Assembly (NCBI RefSeq): GCF_900110105.1
Contig: NZ_FOCL01000004.1
Coordinates: 590,495-654,494, forward strand
Reading direction: 5' to 3'
DNA: 64,000 nucleotides
DNA from: Mucilaginibacter gossypiicola
GTDB lineage: Bacteria; Bacteroidota; Bacteroidia; Sphingobacteriales; Sphingobacteriaceae
Below are positions 44,122 to 52,081 of the stretch, in pieces. Numbering within the stretch: position 1 is the first letter of the stretch; the number at the start of each line of letters is the position of its first letter. The translations under genes and the position numbers were made by a program. The notes under the pieces are model-generated. The model saw only the letters and a program-made list of their open reading frames with translations. It did not search any database and was not told the origin of the DNA.

Positions 44122-45207
44122 ATGAACCGTCTCCTCAAAAAGCTCGAAAAAATTGGCCGTGACCCTAAGATCACTGCAAAGGCAGTTGGCCTGCGTTATG
44201 TATCTGATTCATCGCCGGGTTATACCCGTAAAAAATCGGGTAAAGGCTGGAGCTATTACGATGCAGACGGCGGTCTTGTGAAAGACAAAGATTTGATAGC
44301 AAGGTTCAATAAGCTGGTGATCCCCCCGGCTTATACCCATGTTTGGATCTCACCTTATGAGAATGGTCACTTGCAATTTACCGGTACAGATGCTGCCGGG
44401 CGCAAGCAATACCGGTATCATGCTCATTGGAACCAGATCCGGAACCAATCCAAATATCACCGGATGCAAACCTTTGCGGCACATTTGCCTGCTATTCGTG
44501 AACAGGTAGATAAAGATCTGGCGAGGCGTAATCTCGATCATGAAAAGGTGGTGGCGCTGGTAGTACGTTTAATGGAACTTACCAGTATCAGGGTTGGCAA
44601 CGAATCATACAAAAAACTTTATGGCTCATTTGGTTTAACTACCCTGCAAAACAGGCACGTGAAGGTTGAAGGCTCTAATCTCAGGTTTGAGTTTAAGGGT
44701 AAGAAAGGGGTATTTCACAAAGTGCAGTTACAAAGCCGCAAACTGGCCCGATTGGTGAAACAATGCAGGGATATCCCCGGTAAGGAGCTTTTTCAATATT
44801 ATAACGAGGATGGTACAAGGTGCAGCGTAGGCTCCGGGGATATCAACAGCTACCTGCATGAAATTACCGGCGAAGATTTTACTGCCAAAGATTTCCGTAC
44901 CTGGGCTGGCAGTGTAAGTGCATTATACGCTTTTAAAGAAGCCGGAGAGTTTGACAGCATTACCGAGTGTAAAAAGAAGATAGTGAGTGTTTTGGATGAG
45001 GTAGCCATAAACCTTGGGAACACGCGTACTGTTTGTAAAAAGTACTACGTGCACCCAACGGTTATTAAAAGTTATGAGGAGGGAACCATTTTTAAGTACA
45101 TCGGCCAGCTTGATGAACGCGAAGATGTAAAAGCTGCCGAACTTAATATTGCTGAGAAAGCATTACTCAACCTGCTGGAAACGGAAAAACTGGCCGAGGC
45201 CAGTTGA
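44122..45207 (+). CDS. DNA topoisomerase IB
   Basis: A 361-aa enzyme of the short bacterial/poxvirus type IB family, which relaxes supercoils by a 3'-phosphotyrosine intermediate. N-terminal domain ~20-110 ('IPPAYTHVWISPYENGHLQF'); catalytic domain with Arg157 in 'TSIRVGN', 'LTTLQNRHV' (172-180), Arg259 in 'KDFRTWAGS', and the nucleophile Tyr309 in 'CKKYYVHP'. Standalone; no partner is required. Common in Sphingobacteriaceae. Confidence 0.95.
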   Translation: MNRLLKKLEKIGRDPKITAKAVGLRYVSDSSPGYTRKKSGKGWSYYDADGGLVKDKDLIARFNKLVIPPAYTHVWISPYENGHLQFTGTDAAGRKQYRYHAHWNQIRNQSKYHRMQTFAAHLPAIREQVDKDLARRNLDHEKVVALVVRLMELTSIRVGNESYKKLYGSFGLTTLQNRHVKVEGSNLRFEFKGKKGVFHKVQLQSRKLARLVKQCRDIPGKELFQYYNEDGTRCSVGSGDINSYLHEITGEDFTAKDFRTWAGSVSALYAFKEAGEFDSITECKKKIVSVLDEVAINLGNTRTVCKKYYVHPTVIKSYEEGTIFKYIGQLDEREDVKAAELNIAEKALLNLLETEKLAEAS

Positions 45208-45318
45208 AGGTTGATTGTGTTTGAGGTTACTTAAGAGAGTGGTTATTTCTACTTAACTATTAACTGATCTTATCGAAATAAAACTACTCACCTAATCCAA
45301 CCTAATCAACCAATTACT

Positions 45319-47292
45319 TTACTTTTTGCGGGTGGTAATCACTACTACACCGTCTTTAGCTTTATCGCCATATTTTTTTGTGGCATCATCGCCTTTGAGT
45401 ATGGAGATGCTCTCTATTCTATCGGGATCAAGTTTTTTTAGTGCATCTATGGTGCTGTTTTTCCCATCTATCACAACAAAAGGGTCTTTGTCGCCATTAG
45501 TTACAATGCTCATCCCATTCACCTTTATTGCTTTAACGTTTGCTTTTTTGCCGTAACCGGTAACAACAACATCACCGCCGTTTGCTACCACTGCATCATT
45601 GTCGGATGTTATAGAATAGGTGTACGATGTTGGTTTTGATTTTACCCCGTTAATGGTTACTGTACTGCTACCGCTGGCACTGGTGCTTGTTGAGTTGCGG
45701 CCTTTTACAACAACCACGTTTTTTACGTTTTTAACATCAACGTTTTTGTCATCTGGCGTTATAACAAAGCTAACGTCGTCATTCAGCGGCAGCTCTTCTC
45801 CGGTCGCTTTATTAACAAGTGCTGTTTTGATGCGCAGGTTTTTATGAATGCTTTTATCACCCGGCCCTACAGCCATTACATTAATGTTATCATTATCATT
45901 TAGCGGAGTATAGCCGCTTAGGCTTGAGCCAACCTTTTTAAAGGTAGTGCTTGGTACGCTTTTTTCGAGCTCGTCCTTATTGGGGGCATCTTTAGTAATT
46001 ATATAGGCCACTTTAACTGGCTTGTCCTCTTCAGTTTTTACAAACTTCCGTGCGTTGTCGCCTGTTAGTATATACATGTTTTCGATTTTTGTTGGGTCGA
46101 GGTTTTTACCGGTAGATACCACGCCATTTACAACAAATACCAATGAATCTCTGTTAATGTCGCTTATTATCCTGAGCTTTTTGCTGGTGTCATTTGATGC
46201 GGCTAAGGGAGCAGAAGGGGTAAGCGGAGCTAAGCCTAACTTTGGAAGCGCGACCGGTGCAGCAGCTATAGCAGCTTTAGGCGACTTTGTTTTTAAAGGT
46301 GCTTTTGGAGTTTTGGCAGTTTTGGCAGCTTGTTTAACATCTTCGTCGGGATTGATGTTAACGATCCTGGCCAGCGGCTGTACTGCGGCGGCAAGGGTGA
46401 TCCTCACAGGTTTGGCAAAATCAGCCTTTGAAATGCTGAATACCAGTAACAGGGCCATAACGGCCGGCACTACAAAAGCGTAGCGGGTGAGGTTAAGTTT
46501 TGACGATCTTTTCGCGTTCATCATGATTATCCGTTTTTTTATGGTTGAAATATTGAAATGGTTTACAATGCTGGGTTGGGTATTATTAAAACTCACGTTC
46601 ACCAAACTGTATTGGTAAGTTCTACTGTCGATACCGTTTTTAAGAATTTTGCGGTCGGTAATAAACTCAATGTTTTCCCTTACCGCCCTTTTTATAAGCC
46701 AGATACCTGGGTTAAACCAGTAAAAAATGCTACTAAGCTCTGCCAGCAAAATATCAGCCGTATGCCATTGGTTTACATGTACCTGCTCATGCAGCAGGAT
46801 CGATTTTAAATCCGCGGGTTCATGTTTGGCCGGGTTTACATAAATGCTTCGCCAAAAAGAAAATGGTGCCGCATCTTTGTCCATTACCCTTACAAGGTGT
46901 TCGCCTATATATTGAGGTTTGGAGTTTTTATACAATCGTAACAGGGATAAAAGCTGCAGGGCCAGGCGGATGAACAGCAGGCCTGCACCCGTCCAGAAAA
47001 TAATGCCCAGCCAATACCAGTAATCAAATGTTTGAACCGGCTGGCCTGTCAGTTGTACGTGCGACTGCCAGTTGATGGCGATCTGCTCCATAGGTTTGGC
47101 CAGTTCTTCGTGTCGCTGCACAAAGGCCAAAAAGTTGATCTGCGGGTAGATACTTGCAAACAGGATAGCTGCAAGCAAATAGATGCGGTTAAGCGTATAA
47201 AAGGTGAGGGGCCTCAGCACCAGGTAATAGCCCGTACAAAACAACAACAGGGCTATGTTTACTTTTAATAAAAAAACAAATGTTGCCGGCAT
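45319..47292 (-). CDS. BlaR1/MecR1-like M56 metallopeptidase sensor with SusC-plug-like C-terminus
   Basis: A 657-aa membrane protein. Membrane helices at ~5-25, 35-55, 92-118; zinc-peptidase motif HEQVH (168-172) with downstream 'ENIEFITDRK' (206-215); a fourth helix ~270-287; an Ala/Pro/Lys-rich linker ~320-370. The periplasmic C-terminus then has two TonB-plug-like units: 'LVFVVNGVVSTGKNLDPTKI' (~384-403) and, from ~575, 'DVVVTGYG' followed by 'PFVVIDG' and 'IESISILKGDDATKKYG', the signature of SusC-type receptors. By analogy with BlaR1 it cleaves the BlaI-type repressor encoded 11 bases upstream upon an extracellular signal. The plug-like tail suggests contact with TonB-linked proteins (inference). 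Confidence 0.9.
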   Translation of the reverse strand: MPATFVFLLKVNIALLLFCTGYYLVLRPLTFYTLNRIYLLAAILFASIYPQINFLAFVQRHEELAKPMEQIAINWQSHVQLTGQPVQTFDYWYWLGIIFWTGAGLLFIRLALQLLSLLRLYKNSKPQYIGEHLVRVMDKDAAPFSFWRSIYVNPAKHEPADLKSILLHEQVHVNQWHTADILLAELSSIFYWFNPGIWLIKRAVRENIEFITDRKILKNGIDSRTYQYSLVNVSFNNTQPSIVNHFNISTIKKRIIMMNAKRSSKLNLTRYAFVVPAVMALLLVFSISKADFAKPVRITLAAAVQPLARIVNINPDEDVKQAAKTAKTPKAPLKTKSPKAAIAAAPVALPKLGLAPLTPSAPLAASNDTSKKLRIISDINRDSLVFVVNGVVSTGKNLDPTKIENMYILTGDNARKFVKTEEDKPVKVAYIITKDAPNKDELEKSVPSTTFKKVGSSLSGYTPLNDNDNINVMAVGPGDKSIHKNLRIKTALVNKATGEELPLNDDVSFVITPDDKNVDVKNVKNVVVVKGRNSTSTSASGSSTVTINGVKSKPTSYTYSITSDNDAVVANGGDVVVTGYGKKANVKAIKVNGMSIVTNGDKDPFVVIDGKNSTIDALKKLDPDRIESISILKGDDATKKYGDKAKDGVVVITTRKK

Positions 47293-47303
47293 GATCGTAA
47301 GGT

Positions 47304-47660
47304 TTATTGTTTTTCAATAAGTTTAATGATCTCTTTCAGGTCGGTAGCGCTGATTTTTTTTTCGTTGGCGAAAAACGTGACCAGGTCTTTATAGGAGTTT
47401 TGGAAGTAGTTGCTTACAAAACCGCTCATAAATCGCTTTTTATATTCCTCTTCCTGTATCACCGGCAGGTAACGAAACGAGTTACCCATTTTTTCGCTTT
47501 TCAAAAATCCTTTGCGTTCCAGGTTCTTTACGGTTGAAGCGAGAGTAGTGTAGGGGGGCTTTGGTTCGGCCAGCTGATCTAAAAAATCCTTGATAAATCC
47601 CGGGCCCGATTGCCACACTGCCTGCATTGCTTCTTCCTCTTGTTGCGATAATTTTTCCAT
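47304..47660 (-). CDS. BlaI/MecI/CopY family repressor
   Basis: A 118-aa winged-helix protein: 'LSQQEEEAMQAVWQSGPGFI' (helix 1), 'PPYTTLASTVKNLERKGFLK' (recognition helix region) and 'FRYLPVIQEEEYKK' (wing and dimerisation start). It binds as a dimer to palindromic operators and is inactivated by proteolysis by the cognate M56 sensor, here the next gene. A matching operator overlapping the promoter is visible at 47676-47710, so the pair is probably autoregulated. No beta-lactamase gene is nearby, so the regulon is likely elsewhere or not related to antibiotics. Confidence 0.94.
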   Translation of the reverse strand: MEKLSQQEEEAMQAVWQSGPGFIKDFLDQLAEPKPPYTTLASTVKNLERKGFLKSEKMGNSFRYLPVIQEEEYKKRFMSGFVSNYFQNSYKDLVTFFANEKKISATDLKEIIKLIEKQ

Positions 47661-47675
47661 TACATTTACGATTGT

Positions 47676-47710
47676 TTCGTAAATCTACGAACTATTCGTA
47701 GTAAAGCAAA
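47676..47710 (-). promoter_or_regulatory. Promoter and BlaI-type operator of the repressor/sensor operon
   Basis: On the minus strand: TTTG (47710-47707), exactly 19 bases, then TAGATTTA (47687-47680), a near-consensus Bacteroidota promoter. Overlapping it are three half-sites, TTCGTA (47676-47681), TACGAA (47686-47691) and TTCGTA (47695-47700), which form two perfect dyads: TTCGTA-N4-TACGAA and CTACGAA-N3-TTCGTAG. Repressor binding would cover the -7 element. The predicted start leaves ~15 bases before the ATG. Confidence 0.75.
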
Positions 47711-47764
47711 TTTATTTTCACTTTTTAACAGAATTTAACGTTTGGCGGTAGAGATTAGAGGATT

Positions 47765-47855
47765 GTCTGAACTCGAATTAAACGAATAAAATGAATTAAC
47801 GGAATGGCAGACAAATTCAATAAATTCTTATGATTCGTTTAATTCGAGTTCAGAC
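47765..47855. repeat. Perfect 23-base inverted repeat with 45-base loop
   Basis: Arms 47765-47787 (gtctgaactcgaattaaacg...) and 47833-47855 are exact complements. They sit in the 370-base region 47661-48030 between the blaI-type promoter and the amine oxidase gene; apart from these I see nothing else there. Too far from either start to be a simple operator; possibly a mobile palindromic element. Confidence 0.7.
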
Positions 47856-48030
47856 TAAAATTCTGATTCAGACAGCTATCAACCATATCTTAACGCAAAT
47901 TCATTAGCTACCAAACCAACGCTGTTAATTTTATAAAAATCATAACAAAAGTTGATCTGAGCTTAACATAGAAACAAACAAAAAACTATATTTAAAGCAG
48001 AGTTGATTGTAAAACATAAATACGCGCTTA

Positions 48031-49614
48031 TTGAAAACTATTACCCGCAGGGACTTTTTAGGAAAAGGTGCCATGCTGGCTGGTGGGGCATATCCCGCTA
48101 TGCTTGCCCTTGGCTTATTAAAACCATCGCCGGCTCATGCCTTTAATCTCGAAGGCAATGGCAAAGGAAAACACATTGTTATTTTAGGCGCTGGTTTGGC
48201 CGGCATGACCAGTGCCTACGAACTCGGTAAACTCGGCTATCAGTGCACCATTCTGGAGGCACGGCAACGCGCAGGTGGTCGCTGTTTCAGTATCCGCAAC
48301 GGAAGCACCAATACCGAAATTGACAAGCCCACCGCAACAGCCCATTTTGATGCCGGGCAATATTTTAACGCCGGCCCTTCGCGCATTCCGCACAATCATG
48401 AACTTACCCTGCATTATTGTAAAGAATTGGGCGTGCCTATCCAGGTTTATAATAACGTAAACGAGGGGGCATACTACTTTGCTGAAGGTAAGGGGCCATT
48501 ATCGAACAAAAAGATAAAGGTTAGGGAAGTTCATAATGACATCCGCGGCTACATGACCGAAATGTTGGCCAAAAGCATTGATCATGGCAGTCTCGACAGC
48601 AGTTTTACCAAAGAGGATGGCGAAAAGATCATCGAATACCTGCAGGCCGAAGGTGGGCTGGATATTGATAAGTTGTACAAAGCATCGGCACGACGTGGGT
48701 ATACTGAAAGCCCCGGTGCCGGCGACAAGCCCGGCAAAATAGCTGATCCGCATAAACTGGCCGACCTGCTGCATTCGGGTTTGATGGACCCTGATTTTTA
48801 TAATGTAGCCGAATATACCTATGAGCTGCAGATGACCATGTTCCAGGCCGTTGGCGGTATGGATCAGATAGCCAAAGCATTGGAAAAGAAGGTGGCGCCA
48901 TCCATAAAAATGGGTGCGGAGGTTACTGCTATTAATAATGTAACTGATGGCGTTAAGATCACTTATAAAGATGCCACAGGCGAGCATGTGTTAACTGGCG
49001 ACCTGTGTATCTGCACTATCCCATTGCCGGTTTTGAGTAATATCAGCAATAATTTTAGCGGTGATGTTAGTCGCGCTATTGATTATATCAGCTATAACCA
49101 AACCGGGAAGATCGGCTTGCAGTTTAAGCGCAGGTTTTGGGAAGAGGATGAGCATATCTATGGAGGTATAACGCACACTAACAATGATTTAACGCAGATT
49201 TTTTATCCATCTTATGATTATTTAGGAAAAAAAGGTATCTTGATTGGATATTACAACTTTAACGAAAAAGCGCAAAAGATCGGCGCTTTAGGCTACGCCG
49301 AGAGGGAGAAGTTCGCACTGGAAAAAGGCAGGCTTATCCACCCGCAATATGACAAGGAATTTGAAAACTCGTTTTCGGTAAGCTGGCATAAAACCAAATA
49401 CAATTTAGGCGGATGGGCGGTTTATACCACCGAAACCCGTAAAACACAATACCCGGTACTATTAAAACCCGATAAGCAGGTATATTTTGCAGGCGAGCAT
49501 TTAACTTACCTCAATGCCTGGATGGCCGGAGCATTTGAATCGGCCAGGAGTACGGTTGCTGCTATACATGCCAGGGTTACTAATCAGCGTACCCAATACC
49601 CGGTTCAAAAATAA
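48031..49614 (+). CDS. Tat-exported flavin amine oxidase (L-amino-acid/monoamine oxidase type)
   Basis: A 527-aa protein using a TTG start at 48031. This start alone preserves the twin-arginine signal 'ITRRDFLGKGAMLAGG' (R6-R7), and no ATG lies before it in a useful place. FAD Rossmann motif 'ILGAGLAGMTSAYELGKLGY' (~51-70) followed by 'EARQRAGGRC' (~76-85). The C-terminal FAD contact is 'VYFAGEHLTYLNAWMAGAFE' (~490-509). It oxidises a primary amine or amino acid to the oxo compound with H2O2 formation, in the periplasm. The aminotransferase-like gene, also with a Tat signal, follows after 34 bases. Confidence 0.92.
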   Translation: MKTITRRDFLGKGAMLAGGAYPAMLALGLLKPSPAHAFNLEGNGKGKHIVILGAGLAGMTSAYELGKLGYQCTILEARQRAGGRCFSIRNGSTNTEIDKPTATAHFDAGQYFNAGPSRIPHNHELTLHYCKELGVPIQVYNNVNEGAYYFAEGKGPLSNKKIKVREVHNDIRGYMTEMLAKSIDHGSLDSSFTKEDGEKIIEYLQAEGGLDIDKLYKASARRGYTESPGAGDKPGKIADPHKLADLLHSGLMDPDFYNVAEYTYELQMTMFQAVGGMDQIAKALEKKVAPSIKMGAEVTAINNVTDGVKITYKDATGEHVLTGDLCICTIPLPVLSNISNNFSGDVSRAIDYISYNQTGKIGLQFKRRFWEEDEHIYGGITHTNNDLTQIFYPSYDYLGKKGILIGYYNFNEKAQKIGALGYAEREKFALEKGRLIHPQYDKEFENSFSVSWHKTKYNLGGWAVYTTETRKTQYPVLLKPDKQVYFAGEHLTYLNAWMAGAFESARSTVAAIHARVTNQRTQYPVQK

Positions 49615-49648
49615 AACGACGTTACAAAACATTAAATACCACCACACC

Positions 49649-50815
49649 ATGTCAAGCACAATTAACCGCAGAAACTGGATCAAATCCAGTGCATTTATGG
49701 CCGGGGGACTGGCCTTTTTTTCAGGAACAATTGGTAAGCTGGCAGCCATGCCGGCCCGTGTATTTAAACCATTAAGCAGGGCTTTAACTGATGAGGAGGC
49801 TGTTACTAATGCAGGCTTTGAATTAAAGGCAAGGCTGCTGGCCAATGAAAACCCCTTCGGCCCGTCACCGGCCGCAAAAAAGGCTATTCAGGATGCTATT
49901 GATAAAAGCTATCAATATCCTTTTATGACGCAGGGGACCCTTTATAATAAAATAGCTCAGTATGAGGGCATCAACTACAATAATATCCTGATGGAATCGG
50001 GCTCGTCGCCGCTATTACTGGCAGCAGCTATACATTACAGCAAAGGAGGTAAAAGTATCATCACCGGTGATCCATCATATGATGACCTGCCATCGCACGC
50101 GCAGCAGCTGGAAGGTAAGTGGATCAAAGTGCCGCTTACGGTCGATTACAAGCTTGATCTTGACGCCATGGAGGCAAAGGTTGATGATAATACTGGTTTG
50201 GTATATATCTGTAACCCCAACAATCCAACAGCTACGATATTAGATACAGCTAAATTGAAAGCTTTTTGCGAACGCGTGTCGAAAAAAACAACGGTATTTG
50301 TTGACGAGGCCTATATTGATTACCTGCCCGACCCACAGGCCAGCACCATGATCAGTACTGTGAAAACCGGAAACAATGTTATTGTCGCCCGCACCTTTTC
50401 AAAGTTATATGGCTTTGCCGGTTTGCGCTGCGGTTATGTAATAGCCCAGCCTGATACTATTAAAACCTTATCTATGTATACAACAGGCTTTTCGCTTGCT
50501 GCAACCACAATTGCAGGCGCAATTGCGGCGTATCGGGAAGAGGATTTTTTAAAAGACGCACTCCAGAAAACAAATGCTTCCAAAGAATACCTGTATTCGG
50601 TACTTAAAAAAGAAGGCTATGAATACATCCCTTCATCGGCAAACTTTGTAATGTTTCCGCTTAAAATGGACGGAAAAAAGTTTGTTAATGAAATGATGAA
50701 ACGCGGCGTAGGTGTTCGTAACTGGCAATTTAACAGCAAGGAGTGGTGCCGGGTAAGCATTGGCCGTATGGACGAAATGGAAGCCTTTGCTGATGCGTTT
50801 AAACAATTATCTTAA
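49649..50815 (+). CDS. Tat-exported PLP aminotransferase, histidinol-phosphate aminotransferase-like
   Basis: A 388-aa fold-type I enzyme. ATG 49649 is chosen because it places the twin-arginine signal 'INRRNWIKSSAFMAGG' at residues ~5-20; longer starts lie inside the oxidase gene. Family motifs: 'LLANENPFGPSPAA', 'YICNPNNPTATILD', 'VFVDEAYIDY' and the PLP-lysine segment 'ARTFSKLYGFAGLRCGY'. HisC-like enzymes are normally cytoplasmic; the Tat signal implies folding with PLP in the cytoplasm and work in the periplasm. With the preceding amine oxidase it probably forms a periplasmic amino-acid converting pair (inference). Confidence 0.9.
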   Translation: MSSTINRRNWIKSSAFMAGGLAFFSGTIGKLAAMPARVFKPLSRALTDEEAVTNAGFELKARLLANENPFGPSPAAKKAIQDAIDKSYQYPFMTQGTLYNKIAQYEGINYNNILMESGSSPLLLAAAIHYSKGGKSIITGDPSYDDLPSHAQQLEGKWIKVPLTVDYKLDLDAMEAKVDDNTGLVYICNPNNPTATILDTAKLKAFCERVSKKTTVFVDEAYIDYLPDPQASTMISTVKTGNNVIVARTFSKLYGFAGLRCGYVIAQPDTIKTLSMYTTGFSLAATTIAGAIAAYREEDFLKDALQKTNASKEYLYSVLKKEGYEYIPSSANFVMFPLKMDGKKFVNEMMKRGVGVRNWQFNSKEWCRVSIGRMDEMEAFADAFKQLS

Positions 50816-50830
50816 GTTTAAGAAGTACGA

Positions 50831-50923
50831 AATCAAGAGTCAGGAGACAAGAAGAAATGCTTCTTGCTCCCGACTTTGAAAATCATTTACTACTTCTTGG
50901 CTCTTGAATCCTGATATCTTGAA
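50831..50923. repeat. Imperfect inverted repeat before the Hint-domain gene
   Basis: 'tcaagagtcaggagacaag' on the left and 'cttgaatcctgatatcttga' on the right are near complements, and an inner 'caagaag-aaatg-cttcttg' hairpin also forms. It fills most of the 119 bases between the aminotransferase stop and the Hint gene, ending ~12 bases before the ATG. May be a mobile palindrome that ended up as the 5' leader of the next gene. Confidence 0.6.
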
Positions 50924-50934
50924 TCTTTTCTAAA

Positions 50935-51927
50935 ATGCGTAAACTCACATTAACACTACTACTTAGCTCATTACTTTATTTTGCCAAGGGGCAAACAGTA
51001 AACCCTCGTCCGCTTACTATGGATGAGTATAAAAAGGCGCAATCATTCACTATTGCCAACCTGGATAATGACACTTATATTAAATTTGAAAATACATACG
51101 TGCTTGACAGGTATGAAAGCCGTAAGCCCTATTTTATAACCGGATCTGACGGGTTAAAAAAGCGCATCGACCTGTATAAACTCGTAGCCAAAGAAGGTAT
51201 GCAGGAAATAGGCCTGATGGTATTTTACACCAACGAAAAAGGTAAACTATACAAAGCGCTTGTTCCTGATTTTACTGCCGATGCCAAAGTTTGGGAACAG
51301 TATTTTCTGGATATTGATAATATCAACAAAGTGGAGCAAAACTTTATCCTAAAACTATCTTATGTGCTGTCGAAAGAAGTCAGCTTTCAACAGTATAAGG
51401 TACTTAATGGCGGCAAGGATCTGAAAGAGGAAGCGGCTACCTATGGTAATGATATCTGTTTCCCGGGTGAAGAACTGGTAACCATGGCTAATGGTGATAA
51501 AAAGATGCTGAAAGCCGTGAAAAGCGGCGATGAGGTGATCTCGGTTGATCCCGCTACTAAAAAGAACATGGTAGTTAAGGTGAAAGAACTTACTACTCAC
51601 GAAGCAAAAAACTACGCTATTACCCAACTGGTACTGATATCGGCCCAAACAAAAAATACAACGGGGGGTAAAGAGGTTAAACTGAACAGCAAAGTTTTGC
51701 AAGCTACCCCTAATCATCCTATGTTAACCAAACGGGGTAATATCAAAATAGGAGAGGTCACAACCGGGCAGGAGGTACTTTGCCTTAATGAACAAACCGG
51801 TAAATACGAAGCTTTCACCGTGCTGCAAAAAACAGAACATGCCGGCGGCGTACAAAAAGTGTATAACATTGTTGCCGATGGTGGCAGCACGCTGCTCATG
51901 AATGGTGTAATGGTAATGCAGAAATAA
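50935..51927 (+). CDS. Secreted protein with C-terminal Hint (hedgehog/intein) domain
   Basis: A 330-aa protein with signal peptide 1-19. Residues ~20-174 are an unrecognised, mainly alpha/beta N-terminal part. At Cys175 a Hint domain begins: 'CFPGEELVTMANGDKKMLKA' then 'VKSGDEVISVD', the block-B-like 'QATPNHPMLT' with T258 and H261, 'GQEVLCL', and a final 'VYNIVADGGSTLLMNGVMV'. The protein ends four residues or so after that strand and has no C-terminal His-Asn plus nucleophile, so splicing is not expected. Hedgehog-like N-S acyl shift and cleavage at Cys175 could release the N-terminal domain or link it to a nucleophile (inference). It follows the Tat enzyme pair on the same strand. Confidence 0.88.
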   Translation: MRKLTLTLLLSSLLYFAKGQTVNPRPLTMDEYKKAQSFTIANLDNDTYIKFENTYVLDRYESRKPYFITGSDGLKKRIDLYKLVAKEGMQEIGLMVFYTNEKGKLYKALVPDFTADAKVWEQYFLDIDNINKVEQNFILKLSYVLSKEVSFQQYKVLNGGKDLKEEAATYGNDICFPGEELVTMANGDKKMLKAVKSGDEVISVDPATKKNMVVKVKELTTHEAKNYAITQLVLISAQTKNTTGGKEVKLNSKVLQATPNHPMLTKRGNIKIGEVTTGQEVLCLNEQTGKYEAFTVLQKTEHAGGVQKVYNIVADGGSTLLMNGVMVMQK

Positions 51928-51950
51928 CCTGCTTTATGATCTTCAGCTAA

Positions 51951-51981
51951 AACTTACGAAGTTTTTTAAACTTCGTAAGTT
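51951..51981. repeat. R2 palindromic repeat, copy 3
   Basis: Perfect 14-base arms (aacttacgaagttt and complement) with a TTT loop, 24 bases after the Hint-gene stop. It could act as its terminator. Confidence 0.8.
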
Positions 51982-52081
51982 TGGACAAGGGCGTTAACTT
52001 CAAGGTAAAACGCCATTACCTGGCCGCATCGGGAAAGTAAATTACTATCTTGTTTGTTCAAAATAATCTGCATCAGCACTT

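Noticed and set aside
45208..45318. Terminator between topoisomerase IB and the M56 gene
   Set aside because: Only weak, distant complementarity (aggttgatt / aatcaacc) with a very large loop.
46022..46483. 153-codon plus-strand ORF inside the M56 sensor gene
   Set aside because: Antisense to the Ala/Pro/Lys-rich linker, whose low complexity produces a long open frame.
48499..48987. 162-codon minus-strand ORF inside the amine oxidase gene
   Set aside because: Antisense to a clear FAD enzyme; no independent start context or domain.
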